Shown one piece after another: positions 44,602 through 52,861 of a stretch of DNA of 64,000 bases. This stretch comes from CAZWDL01 sp964632995. Lineage in GTDB: Bacteria; Bacteroidota; Bacteroidia; Chitinophagales; Saprospiraceae. A program made the position numbers and the translations under genes. The stretch is from contig CAZWDL010000016.1 of the NCBI GenBank assembly GCA_964632995.1, positions 1 to 64,000 of the forward strand, in the 5' to 3' direction. The notes beneath the pieces were generated by a model, which was not told the DNA's origin, did no database searches, and saw only the letters and a list, made by a program, of their open reading frames with translations. The stretch's first letter is position 1; every line of letters starts with the position of its first letter.

Positions 44602-44907
44602 GACTGATTTTTTTTGCCACTTAGAGGAAATGTTGTTCCCGTCACCTGAACCCAGTCAAGCCAACTCCTTTCCACGTGGCAATCTACCTTTTTCCGGACT
44701 GGTTTTAGCCGGAAAGGCGATTGAATTGCCGAAGGGCACTGTGCTGACGGCGTGAGGAATATTAATTCTAATGAATTCAGGTTCAAGCCTTTTCAATTCA
44801 GTTAATCAATGCAAATTTGATGTTTAAAACAGTGGTTTTTCAGAGATGGTTCCTCGGCTCCACAGGAATTTATCACCTGCCAAGCAGCTTAGGTTAACAA
44901 ATGAGGT
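44602..44907. other. Gap between sigma and putative anti-sigma genes
   Basis: Three hundred bases with no recognised gene. Its length suggests the anti-sigma gene may have its own promoter, but I found no good TAnnTTTG box on the minus strand. Confidence 0.3.
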
Positions 44908-45498
44908 TTATGAACGCTTATCTTTATACCCTAGCGACTGGGCGTATTCTTTCAATTTTTCTTTCAGCATGTTGCGGGCGCGGTGCAGCCGCGAGCGGAC
45001 GGTGCCGATGGGGATATCAATAATTTTCGATATTTCTTCGTAGGTAAACCCTTCCACATCGCAAAGCAGAATGACGACCCGGAAATCCACAGGCAGGGCA
45101 TTGATGGCGTTAGTGACTTCATCACCCATCATATCCTGAAACATCTCCTCGCGCAGATCCATGTAGCTGGAAAACTTGGTATCTTCCTCATCCTGGTAGG
45201 TGATGATCTCCTCGTAATCCACTTTAGTGGGCCGCTTGCTCTTGCGCCGGTACTGATTGATGAATACGTTCTTGAGGATTTTGAACAGCCAGGCTTTGGC
45301 GTTTGTCCCTTCGATGTATTTATCAATGAAGCGATATGCCTTCAAATAAGTTTCCTGTACCAGGTCATTGGCATCCTCTTCATTGTAGGTAAGATGGTAG
45401 GCGAAGGTATACAATGAATCTATCTGAGGGAGAAACTCTTCCTCAAAAATCCGATCGTACTTCTCTTTTTGATTTTTTTTATTTGCCATTACCACCAT
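44908..45498 (-). CDS. ECF RNA polymerase sigma factor
   Basis: A 196-residue group 4 sigma factor. Region 2 includes DLVQETYLKAYRFIDKY and AWLFKILKNVFINQYRR; region 4 is LPVDFRVVILLCDVEGFTYEEISKIIDIPIGTVRSRLHRARNML, the helix-turn-helix that reads the -35 element. Regions 1 and 3 are absent, as in ECF factors. Either of two starts three codons apart is possible. The small putative anti-sigma factor downstream probably controls it. The regulon cannot be read from this window. Confidence 0.92.
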   Translation of the reverse strand: MVVMANKKNQKEKYDRIFEEEFLPQIDSLYTFAYHLTYNEEDANDLVQETYLKAYRFIDKYIEGTNAKAWLFKILKNVFINQYRRKSKRPTKVDYEEIITYQDEEDTKFSSYMDLREEMFQDMMGDEVTNAINALPVDFRVVILLCDVEGFTYEEISKIIDIPIGTVRSRLHRARNMLKEKLKEYAQSLGYKDKRS

Positions 45499-45793
45499 AA
45501 AAGTATGAAATAATTCTAAATCTAGAAACAGTTCCCGGAAAAGGAAGCGAAAAACAGAATAAGCTGCAAAATTTCACCTTCCCAAGTCCGGAACGGTTTT
45601 ACGAGGCTGCCGTCCGGATTAACGATGCAAAAATCATGACGGGCTTGCGGCTTGTAGGCCTGCTTCTCACCTCGTATTTGGAAACGAAAGGGCGCCGTTC
45701 CGTGTTCAATTCTGCAAACTATAGGGTGGAAGAAAAAGTTTCCTTCAGCAACATTTTTTGGTCAAGCGCGGGAGAAAAGAGTCCTTTTACCGC

Positions 45794-46375
45794 TCAGAAA
45801 TCAACGCGTTCAATATCTGGGATCTCGGCTTCGAACCAGCGCAGGGGAGCTTTATTTTTATCGCCGGTGAGGGTGTCGCATTTGAAAAAGAGATAGTAAA
45901 GTTGCCGGTGCCCCTCGATCTGTCGCAGGAGTCGCTGCAGCCGCAGTTCGCCGGCTTCCGGCTTCCGGTACAGGTGAGTGGTGCGCCAGCAATAATAAGC
46001 TTCGTCATGCCATTCGACGATACTGAGCACTTCGGGATCGCTGGGGTATTGTTCGAGGAACTGACGGGCTAGTACGGCGTGATGTTTAGACCAGTCACGA
46101 GGGCGGCGCTTGTCTTCACAGTATTTAAAAGAATCGTGAACGAAGGCAATGAGGCGGAGCTGTTCCCGCTGCCGGCCGGAGACACACAGGCGATCGATGT
46201 TGGCCAGTACTTCCTTGATGTGTTTGTACACTTCTCCCTCGGGATGCCCATAACGGGGAACACCCCAGAACAAGCCGCGGCGGAAAGCGGGAATGCCCAG
46301 CAATTGCCTTTCCAGGGCGGTTTCGGGCCGAAGCTCCTTGTCCAGATCGACATTTCCGGTGATCAGTTCTTTCAT
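45794..46375 (-). CDS. HD-domain phosphohydrolase-like protein
   Basis: A 193-residue protein with the order H44/H52, H80-D81 (AFVHDSFKY), H98-H99 and a later H123-D124 (VEWHDEAY). This is the HD superfamily arrangement for a metal-dependent phosphohydrolase. The compact size, with nothing fused, is unlike (p)ppGpp or cyclic-di-GMP enzymes. The nucleotide or phosphoester substrate is unknown. It is on the same strand upstream of the ECF sigma gene, 295 bases away. Confidence 0.7.
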   Translation of the reverse strand: MKELITGNVDLDKELRPETALERQLLGIPAFRRGLFWGVPRYGHPEGEVYKHIKEVLANIDRLCVSGRQREQLRLIAFVHDSFKYCEDKRRPRDWSKHHAVLARQFLEQYPSDPEVLSIVEWHDEAYYCWRTTHLYRKPEAGELRLQRLLRQIEGHRQLYYLFFKCDTLTGDKNKAPLRWFEAEIPDIERVDF

Positions 46376-46666
46376 AGTGTTCGCATTAACGGCTCAGGGC
46401 ATGCTGGTTTCAACGAGCCGGAAATTGCTGTTAATTTCCTGTTAAAAGTTTTTCGAGTGGTAACAAAGGTCTAGTATAAAAAGTTAAATTTTTATCAAGT
46501 GTTGCTACTCTTTTCGTCCGGAAAGTAAAAAAATAGCCATTCCCTTGAAATAAGTCGCCTTTTTTGAGATAATCTAATTTTCAGGAATGCATTTTTCCCC
46601 CGATTTCATTATCTTATTCAACCATTTGAGGGACCATTGCCCGACAAGTTAAATTCAAACGTCAAC

Positions 46667-47821
46667 ATGAAACAGATATTTTCCCTACTACTCGCCGGCA
46701 TAACAGGTGGGCTCATAGTACTCGCCGGCGTCTATCTGTTGTCAGCCCCGCCGGGTTCATCTTCCGCCTCTCTTCCTCCGGCACAATTGGTGCGCCAGGT
46801 TAATGTTGCTCCTCAGCCGGCCGCGCCGTTGGATTTCAAAGCAGCAGCGGCCAGGGCCATGCCGGCGGTTGTGCACATTAAGGCCGAGGCGACTCCCGGC
46901 GCTCAGGAACTACCCGACGAAGGGGAGGACAATCCGCTGGGCTTTTTTTTCAACGACGATTTCTGGCGCAATCCTTTCGGTGGGCAACGGCCGCAGCAGG
47001 GTTCGGGTTCAGGTGTGCTCTACACCAGTGACGGTTACATCGTCACCAATTACCACGTCGTGGAATTTGCCGATGAACTGGAGGTAACCCTCTACGACAA
47101 TCGTACTTTTGAAGCGCAAATAGTGGGATCCTACAAACAGTCTGATCTGGCCGTACTCAAGATCCAGGGGGCGAACTTTCCCACGATGGAACTGGCCGAT
47201 TCCGATCGCGCCGAAATCGGAGAGTGGGTATTGGCCGTTGGCAACCCTTTTGAACTGAACTCGACCGTCACCGCCGGGATCATCAGCGCGAAAGGACGCA
47301 ATATTCAACTACTGGGTGGCCGCGATGCCATCGAGGCTTTCATTCAAACCGATGCTGCCGTCAATCCCGGCAACAGTGGCGGCGCACTGGTCGACGCAGA
47401 AGGGCGATTACTGGGGATCAATACCGCCATCGCCACCCGGACGGGAGCATTCCAGGGCTATTCCTTCGCCATTCCCATCAACCTGGTCAGCCGTATTGCC
47501 GAAGATATTATTGCCAATGGCAGTTTTCAGCGTGCCTTCCTGGGAGTAAGCATCACCGAACTGGACAGTGAATACGCTGAAGAATTGGGGCTGGCCATCA
47601 CTCAGGGCGTCGTCATCGAAAGCCTCTCCGACAGCGGATCCGCGCAATACGCCGGCCTGCGCACCAAAGACGTCATCGTGGAAGTAGACGGCCGGGAAAT
47701 CAAAGGCGTACCGGAGCTTCAGGAAATTATCGGCCGCGCCCGGGTAGGAGATGTTATCAACGTTAAAGTCAACCGGCAGGGAAACCTCATCGAAATTCCG
47801 GTCTCCCTCAAGGCAGAATAG
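46667..47821 (+). CDS. HtrA/DegP-type periplasmic serine protease
   Basis: 384 residues from the ATG at 46667. A signal or anchor segment covers residues 8-26. The trypsin-like triad is H130 (VTNYHVVEFA), D160 (SDLAVLKI) and S237 (NPGNSGGAL). One PDZ domain follows (about 300-380), so it resembles DegQ/DegS or HhoA with a single PDZ. It degrades or refolds misfolded envelope proteins. A Phe/Asn-rich loop (GFFFNDDFWRNPFG) near residue 95 corresponds to the LA loop. It is monocistronic. Confidence 0.92.
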   Translation: MKQIFSLLLAGITGGLIVLAGVYLLSAPPGSSSASLPPAQLVRQVNVAPQPAAPLDFKAAAARAMPAVVHIKAEATPGAQELPDEGEDNPLGFFFNDDFWRNPFGGQRPQQGSGSGVLYTSDGYIVTNYHVVEFADELEVTLYDNRTFEAQIVGSYKQSDLAVLKIQGANFPTMELADSDRAEIGEWVLAVGNPFELNSTVTAGIISAKGRNIQLLGGRDAIEAFIQTDAAVNPGNSGGALVDAEGRLLGINTAIATRTGAFQGYSFAIPINLVSRIAEDIIANGSFQRAFLGVSITELDSEYAEELGLAITQGVVIESLSDSGSAQYAGLRTKDVIVEVDGREIKGVPELQEIIGRARVGDVINVKVNRQGNLIEIPVSLKAE

Positions 47822-48082
47822 CGAAATTGTCAGCCTCCGGCATTTGCATCATTCAATTATTGAGAATATATTGAATTAACGGAACCAGGACTTTGGAATT
47901 ATTGTAAATAAGAGTAGCTGATTTTGCTTCCTTAAGCTTTTAGCAATCAGATCATTACCAATAGGCGGGCGTAAGACATTTTAGGAAATTTTAACAAACG
48001 CCTCGCAACAATCGGAGAAAAAATTCAGTTGATTTAATATACAAGAACTTGTTTAAAGTTGGTTTTTCGTTTTGTTTTGATG
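47822..48082. other. Non-coding stretch after htrA
   Basis: AT-rich and without a credible gene. It ends in the strong terminator at 48083-48118. It could be a long htrA 3' end or hold a small RNA, but I could not define a promoter for one. Confidence 0.3.
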
Positions 48083-48118
48083 CGTCTGTCTTGTTTCCGC
48101 AGGGCAGACGTTTTTTTT
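48083..48118 (+). terminator. Intrinsic terminator upstream of comF
   Basis: CGTCTGTC (48083-48090) pairs with GGCAGACG (48103-48110, one G-T pair), followed directly by eight T. It is 262 bases beyond the htrA stop codon and immediately before the comF promoter. Confidence 0.75.
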
Positions 48119-48147
48119 GCTCCGCTTCCCGATAATTTGTATCTTTT
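48116..48147 (+). promoter_or_regulatory. Promoter of comF
   Basis: TTTG (48116-48119), 20 bases, then TATCTTTT (48140-48147), one mismatch from TAnnTTTG. The start would lie about 32 bases before the comF ATG. Confidence 0.5.
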
Positions 48148-48185
48148 AAGCCCCCGGACAACGACCTCCCCGCAATCAAAGCACT

Positions 48186-48890
48186 ATGATGAAAGTGTTC
48201 CAAACACTGAGCGGTGATCTGTTGTCCCTTTTCTTTCCTCATTTATGCCTGGCTTGCTGTCGTCAAAACGCACCTGCCCGGGAACTCCTGTGCCTTTCTT
48301 GCCAGCTCAAACTGCCCTGCACCCATTTTCACCAGGAAGCAGAAAATGATTTTACCAAGCGATTCTGGGGGCGCGTCCCTATCAGCAGCGGTGCTGCGCT
48401 TTATCATTTTATCAAAGGCGGGCGGGCTCAAAAACTGATCCACCAGTTGAAATACGCCGGCAAACAGCGCGTCGGCCGTGAACTGGGCAGGCACTACGGC
48501 CGACAACTCAGCCAAAGTCCTCACTTCGAGGGGGTCGAACTGATCGTTCCGGTCCCCCTGCATCCACGCAAACGCCATAGCCGGGGCTTTAACCAAAGCG
48601 CCTGCTTCGCGGCAGGACTTTCTGAGAGCATGGGCGTCCCTTGGCGCGAAGAGGTCCTGATACGCAACTCATACACCGTCACCCAAACGAAGAAATCCCG
48701 CCTGGAACGAATGGAGAACGTCCTGAACGCCTTTCAGCTCGCCCGGCCCGAACTGGTCCGCAACCGGCGCGTGCTCCTCGTCGATGACGTGCTCACCACG
48801 GGCGCTACACTCGAAGCCTGCGGCGGCTGCCTGCTGAAGGCCGAAAAGGTGAAGCTGAGTATGGCCACGATCGGGATTGCGCAGATATGA
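48186..48890 (+). CDS. comF: ComF family phosphoribosyltransferase-like protein
   Basis: A 234-residue protein. An N-terminal zinc ribbon (C21, C24, C36, C39) precedes a type I phosphoribosyltransferase domain with the PRPP loop VLLVDDVLTTGAT near residue 200 and the motif LIVPVPLHPRKRHSRGFNQ. ComF proteins are needed for natural transformation in several bacteria, but the reaction is unproven. A second ATG one codon later is possible. It is preceded by a promoter and a terminator and followed by another terminator, so it is a single-gene unit. Confidence 0.92.
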   Translation: MMKVFQTLSGDLLSLFFPHLCLACCRQNAPARELLCLSCQLKLPCTHFHQEAENDFTKRFWGRVPISSGAALYHFIKGGRAQKLIHQLKYAGKQRVGRELGRHYGRQLSQSPHFEGVELIVPVPLHPRKRHSRGFNQSACFAAGLSESMGVPWREEVLIRNSYTVTQTKKSRLERMENVLNAFQLARPELVRNRRVLLVDDVLTTGATLEACGGCLLKAEKVKLSMATIGIAQI

Positions 48891-48900
48891 GGAAGTCGAA

Positions 48901-48927
48901 AACCATGACTTTTCATGATTGTTTTTT
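48901..48927 (+). terminator. Intrinsic terminator of comF
   Basis: AACCATGA (48901-48908) pairs with TCATGATT (48913-48920, one C-A mismatch), followed by G and six T. It lies 11 bases beyond the comF stop and just before the convergent pyrH stop codon. Confidence 0.6.
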
Positions 48928-48932
48928 CCTCA

Positions 48933-49643
48933 TCACCCTTCTACCAGCGTACCGATGCGCTCTCCCTTTACAATGCGCTTTAGGTTTTCGCGTTTATTGA
49001 TATCGAAAACGATGATAGGCAGGTTGTTTTCCTGGCAGAGGGTAAAGGCGGTCATATCCATGACACTGAGACCCAGGCTGATGACCTTGGCAAAAGTGAT
49101 TTGATCGAATTTGGTGGCGGTAGGGTCTTTTTCCGGATCGGCGGTGTAGATTCCATCTACCCGGGTGCCTTTGAGGATGACATCGGCGCTAATCTCATTG
49201 GCGCGGAGGGCGGCGGCCGAGTCAGTAGTGAAGTAAGGGCTGCCGATGCCGGCGGAGAAGATGACGACCCGTCCTTTTTCCAGGTGCCGGATGGCTCGGC
49301 GCCGAATGTAGGGCTCGGCAATTTGCTTCATTTCGATAGCCGAGATGAGGCGGGTATAGACGCCCTGGCTCTCCATGGCACTTTGCAAAGCCATACCGTT
49401 GATAACCGTAGCCAGCATCCCCATGTAGTCTCCCTGAACGCGTTCGATTCCGGAAGCATCCGATTGCAGACCCCGGAATATATTACCTCCACCAATGACG
49501 ACAGCTACTTCCACCCCGATCTCAGTCAGTTGACGGATCTGAGTAGCATAGTGATGCAGTATCTCAGGAGCAATGCCGTATTGTTGTGGGCCCATGAGGG
49601 ATTCGCCGCTGAGTTTGAGTAGGACTCGTTTGTATTTCAACAT
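48933..49643 (-). CDS. pyrH: Uridylate kinase
   Basis: A 236-residue amino acid kinase-fold enzyme phosphorylating UMP to UDP in pyrimidine nucleotide synthesis. Key motifs are LLKLSGESLMG at the N-terminus, VVIGGGNIFRG, and the C-terminal DGIYTADPEKDP. It is hexameric and allosteric in other bacteria. It lies downstream of tsf, as in many bacteria, but behind an intrinsic terminator at 49684-49711, so it may be expressed only partly from the ribosomal operon. Confidence 0.95.
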   Translation of the reverse strand: MLKYKRVLLKLSGESLMGPQQYGIAPEILHHYATQIRQLTEIGVEVAVVIGGGNIFRGLQSDASGIERVQGDYMGMLATVINGMALQSAMESQGVYTRLISAIEMKQIAEPYIRRRAIRHLEKGRVVIFSAGIGSPYFTTDSAAALRANEISADVILKGTRVDGIYTADPEKDPTATKFDQITFAKVISLGLSVMDMTAFTLCQENNLPIIVFDINKRENLKRIVKGERIGTLVEG

Positions 49644-49683
49644 GCTGTCAATTTATTACGGGGGCGAAAAGGAGGCAAAAAGA

Positions 49684-49711
49684 AAGGCGAATTAGAGAAC
49701 TAATTCGCCTT
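49684..49711 (-). terminator. Intrinsic terminator between tsf and pyrH
   Basis: The perfect 12-bp arms AAGGCGAATTAG and CTAATTCGCCTT have a 4-base loop. On the minus strand the second arm runs into TCTTTTT. It is placed 14 bases beyond the tsf stop codon. Confidence 0.85.
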
Positions 49712-49724
49712 CTGGTCGGGGAGT

Positions 49725-50561
49725 TTATCCCAGTTTAACGTGCTTGAAGTCGGTAACTGTCAGGTCTTTATCGACGCTTTTTAAATACTCGGCTACCGTC
49801 TTCTTGTTGTCTTTAACGAATTGCTGATTGAGCAGGGTATTGTCCTTAAAGAACTTATTGAGCTTGCCCACGGCAATTTTCTCCAGGATTTGTTCCGGCT
49901 TGCCTTCCTGACGGGCCTGCTCTTTCCCAATCTCTATTTCTTTGTCAATCGTTTTCTGATCCACGCCTTCTTTATCGAGGGCTACCGGACGCATAGCAGC
50001 GACCTGCATGGCTACGTCCCGTCCTGCTTCGTAGTATTCGTCATCGTCCTTATTCAGGCCGACGAGGACGGCGGCTTTGTTCCCCATGTGGATATAGGGC
50101 GCTACCAGCGGTGCTTCCAGGCGCTCGTAAGTGTCCAGCTCGATTTTTTCACCGATGACCCCCACCTGTTCGGTAATCTTTTCTGCAATGGTGATACCGT
50201 CGAAAGACTGCTGTAGCAGTTCTTCTTTGGTTTCAGGGAATTCTTCCAGGGCGATTTCTCCAAACTGATGCGCGAGATTGATAAAATCTTCATTTTTGGC
50301 TACGAAGTCAGTCTCGCAGCTCAGTTTGACGATAATACCACGCTTCTTGTCATCGGAAACCAGCGCCAGAACAACGCCTTCCGTGGCTTCCCGGTCGGCG
50401 CGATTACCGGCGATTTTTTCGCCTTTTTTACGAAGGAATTCTATAGCTTTATCGAAGTCGCCTTCTGCCTCAGTCAGGGCTTTTTTACAGTCCATCATAC
50501 CTGCGCCGGTCATATCGCGCAGTTTTTTGACATCAGCGGCTGAAATTTTTACGTCGCTCAT
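49725..50561 (-). CDS. tsf: Elongation factor Ts
   Basis: A 278-residue nucleotide exchange factor for EF-Tu. The N-terminal UBA-like domain (VKKLRDMTGAGMMDCKKALTEAEGDFDKAIEFLRKKG) and the core motifs KLSCETDFVAKNEDF and MQVAAMRP are intact. Length is normal. It follows rpsB by about 105 bases in the usual rpsB-tsf order and is closed by an intrinsic terminator. Confidence 0.97.
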   Translation of the reverse strand: MSDVKISAADVKKLRDMTGAGMMDCKKALTEAEGDFDKAIEFLRKKGEKIAGNRADREATEGVVLALVSDDKKRGIIVKLSCETDFVAKNEDFINLAHQFGEIALEEFPETKEELLQQSFDGITIAEKITEQVGVIGEKIELDTYERLEAPLVAPYIHMGNKAAVLVGLNKDDDEYYEAGRDVAMQVAAMRPVALDKEGVDQKTIDKEIEIGKEQARQEGKPEQILEKIAVGKLNKFFKDNTLLNQQFVKDNKKTVAEYLKSVDKDLTVTDFKHVKLG

Positions 50562-50666
50562 TGTAGGTTTACTGATTTATAAGTGATCAATTAAAGTACA
50601 GCAACAGGTGCTATTACTTTAGCCCTTGGTCCTTAAGCTCCGTTTGACGGAGCACTTCTCCGCAGC

Positions 50667-51386
50667 TTACTTGGCAGCTTCCTTTTCGGCTTTGACCTGC
50701 TGGCGTTCTTCCAGGCCTTGCTTGATAGCTGCTACCATGTAGTCGGTGATGATTTTTACCGATTTGGAAGCATCATCATTGCCGGGGATAGCGAAATCCA
50801 CTTCGCTGGGATTCGAGTTGGTATCCACGATGCCGATGGTGCGGATTCCCAGTCGCTGTGCTTCTGCCACGGCGATGTGCTCATTGTGGATATCGACAAT
50901 GAAGCAGGCGGCCGGTAAGCGGTTGAGGTTGGCAATACCGCCGAGCACCTTTTCCAGCTTGTCGCGCTCACGTGTCAGCGTCAGCCGTTCCTTTTTGGTA
51001 ACATTCTCCAGGGTGCCGTCCTGTAGCATGCGGTCGATGTTATTCATCTTTTTAATCGAACGGCGGATAGTTGAAAAGTTGGTCATCATCCCGCCGAGCC
51101 AGCGTTCGGTGACGTGGGGCATACCCACGCTACGGGCCGCATTAGCGACAATTTCGCGGGCCTGCTTCTTGGTAGCGACGAAGAGGATCTTTTTGCCCGA
51201 CTTCGCCAGCTGCCGCATCGCATTGGCGGCGCGGTCCATGGATTCAAGGGTACGGTTCAGATCGATGATGTGGATCCCTTTACGCTCCATAAAAATATAG
51301 GGCGCCATTTTAGGATTCCATTTCTTTTTCAGGTGGCCGAAATGCACACCGGCCTCCAACAACTCTTTATAGGTAGGCTTCTCCAT
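50667..51386 (-). CDS. rpsB: 30S ribosomal protein S2
   Basis: A 239-residue protein from the ATG at 51386, which begins the conserved PTYKELLEAGVHFGHLKKKWNPKM segment; a longer in-frame start would read through the upstream hairpin region. It binds the head-body junction of the small subunit. It is preceded by a 99-base spacer with an 11-bp hairpin after rpsI, and followed by tsf. Confidence 0.96.
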   Translation of the reverse strand: MEKPTYKELLEAGVHFGHLKKKWNPKMAPYIFMERKGIHIIDLNRTLESMDRAANAMRQLAKSGKKILFVATKKQAREIVANAARSVGMPHVTERWLGGMMTNFSTIRRSIKKMNNIDRMLQDGTLENVTKKERLTLTRERDKLEKVLGGIANLNRLPAACFIVDIHNEHIAVAEAQRLGIRTIGIVDTNSNPSEVDFAIPGNDDASKSVKIITDYMVAAIKQGLEERQQVKAEKEAAK

Positions 51387-51422
51387 TTTCTTTTTTTGAA
51401 TTGATAAAAGTTGATGAGCCGT

Positions 51423-51463
51423 TTGCGCCGGTGAATTCCTTCGAAGAGGAAGCACCGGCGCAA
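51423..51463 (-). promoter_or_regulatory. Hairpin in the rpsI-rpsB spacer (possible S2 leader element)
   Basis: Perfect 11-bp arms TTGCGCCGGTG (51423-51433) and CACCGGCGCAA (51453-51463); the 19-base interior can also pair (TTCC with GGAA). On the minus strand it lies 36 bases before the rpsB ATG with no T-run directly after, so it fits a regulatory leader or processing site better than a terminator. Confidence 0.5.
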
Positions 51464-51485
51464 CCAGCACGGCGCGTAGCCGAAA

Positions 51486-51872
51486 TTAACGCTTGCTGAA
51501 CTGGAAGGATTTTCTGGCCTTCGGTTTGCCGTACTTCTTCCGTTCGACGACGCGGGAGTCGCGCGTAAGGAACTTCTGATCCTTCAGCGGCTTGCGGAAG
51601 TCTTCGTTCAATTGAACAAGCGCACGGGAAATGGCCATGCGAATAGCTTCAGCTTGTCCTTTATAGCCTCCGCCGGCTACATTGACGTTCAGATCGTAGA
51701 TGTTTTCAATCTCGATCGTTTCGAACGGAGCCAGCAGACGCGTCTGAATGTGTGGCTGCGAGAAGTAGTCCTTGTAATCTTTGCCGTTTACCTGAATTTT
51801 TCCCTCTCCCTTGGAGAGATAGACACGGGCAACAGAGGCTTTTCTTCTGCCTATGGCGTTAATCATTTCCAT
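51486..51872 (-). CDS. rpsI: 30S ribosomal protein S9
   Basis: A 128-residue small-subunit protein. The C-terminal tail KARKSFQFSKR, which reaches towards the P-site tRNA, and the motif NVAGGGYKGQAEAIRMAISRAL are conserved. It follows rplM by 62 bases in the standard L13-S9 operon. Confidence 0.97.
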   Translation of the reverse strand: MEMINAIGRRKASVARVYLSKGEGKIQVNGKDYKDYFSQPHIQTRLLAPFETIEIENIYDLNVNVAGGGYKGQAEAIRMAISRALVQLNEDFRKPLKDQKFLTRDSRVVERKKYGKPKARKSFQFSKR

Positions 51873-51934
51873 GTATTATCCTGATTTTTCGAACCACCGC
51901 CCAGCTGTTACAGCAGGCGAGGTGTCCGGCTTCT

Positions 51935-52378
51935 TTAGAAATTGAAGGGTTCGGGTTGCTGTGCCTGATGCGGATGCTCCTCTCCTTCGTAAACAAATAA
52001 TTTTTTAAACATAGCGCGGCCCAGTTTATTCTTGGGCAGCATGCCCCTGACCGCATTTTCAATCAGCGCATGCGGCTTCTTGGTTAGCAGCTCTTTGGCC
52101 GTACGCGTCTTCTGCCCGCCGGGGTAGCCGGAGAAGGTAATGTATTCTTTCTGGTTCATCTTCTGACCGGTCAGGCGCACCTTATCCGCATTGAGGACGA
52201 TGACGTAGTCGCCACAGTCTACATGAGGGGTGTAAGAGGGTTTGTTCTTACCGCGCAGAACCGATGCTACGCGGGAACAGAGCCGGCCCAGCACCTCGCC
52301 TTCGGCGTCGATGACATACCATTTGTGCTCCACGTCCTCTCTCTTCGCGAATTCCGTTTTATAACTCAACGTATCCAC
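51935..52378 (-). CDS. rplM: 50S ribosomal protein L13
   Basis: A 147-residue large-subunit protein with the signature segments WYVIDAEGEVLGRL, YTPHVDCGDYVIVLNA and GMLPKNKLGR. It is the first gene of the L13-S9-S2-Ts operon. A consensus promoter lies about 190 bases upstream, giving a 5' leader of roughly 180 bases. Confidence 0.97.
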   Translation of the reverse strand: MDTLSYKTEFAKREDVEHKWYVIDAEGEVLGRLCSRVASVLRGKNKPSYTPHVDCGDYVIVLNADKVRLTGQKMNQKEYITFSGYPGGQKTRTAKELLTKKPHALIENAVRGMLPKNKLGRAMFKKLFVYEGEEHPHQAQQPEPFNF

Positions 52379-52861
52379 TATATTGTTTTTTTTGTGATGG
52401 AATTAAGTCCTGCTCTTTCTTCATTGTCAAAAGCCCGGGCATACAAAAATAAAGCTTTTTTTGCCTTTGCAAATGCGGCTTTTTTACCTGACACTGGGCA
52501 ATTTATCAAAGAAGAAAAGCGATCTGCTTTTTCCGGGCATTCAGGGTGTCCTGATAAAGCGAGTGCAAAGGTAGACTTCTTTTGGTCAATTTACAAGCAT
52601 TTTATGAGAAAAAATGTATCGCCAAATTTATAACCTACTGAAAAACAGCTTGATTTTCGCACAGAAATTTTGATGGACAGCCAAATCAGGCTTCTTTATT
52701 GCGTTCCTGCTTCCATTTTACTCAGGCACTGTATTTTTTTTCAGCATCCCGGAAATGCCCGATTTTATGGGGCCTGAAACTCGCATATTTGGTCATTCTG
52801 GCTTATCTTTAGAAAGATAGCCCGTTGACAACACTCCGTCATAACGATAACCCTAACAAAT
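52379..52861. other. Divergent spacer between rplM and the Cys-rich gene
   Basis: It holds the rplM promoter and its 180-base leader. The remaining 260 bases up to 52861 contain no gene I can support. A TATCTTTA at about 52804 is a weak candidate -7 box for the Cys-rich gene. Confidence 0.4.
52566..52596 (-). promoter_or_regulatory. Promoter of the rplM-rpsI-rpsB-tsf operon
   Basis: Read on the minus strand: TTG (52596-52594), 20 bases, then TACCTTTG (52573-52566), an exact match to TAnnTTTG. The expected start is near 52558. Confidence 0.75.
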
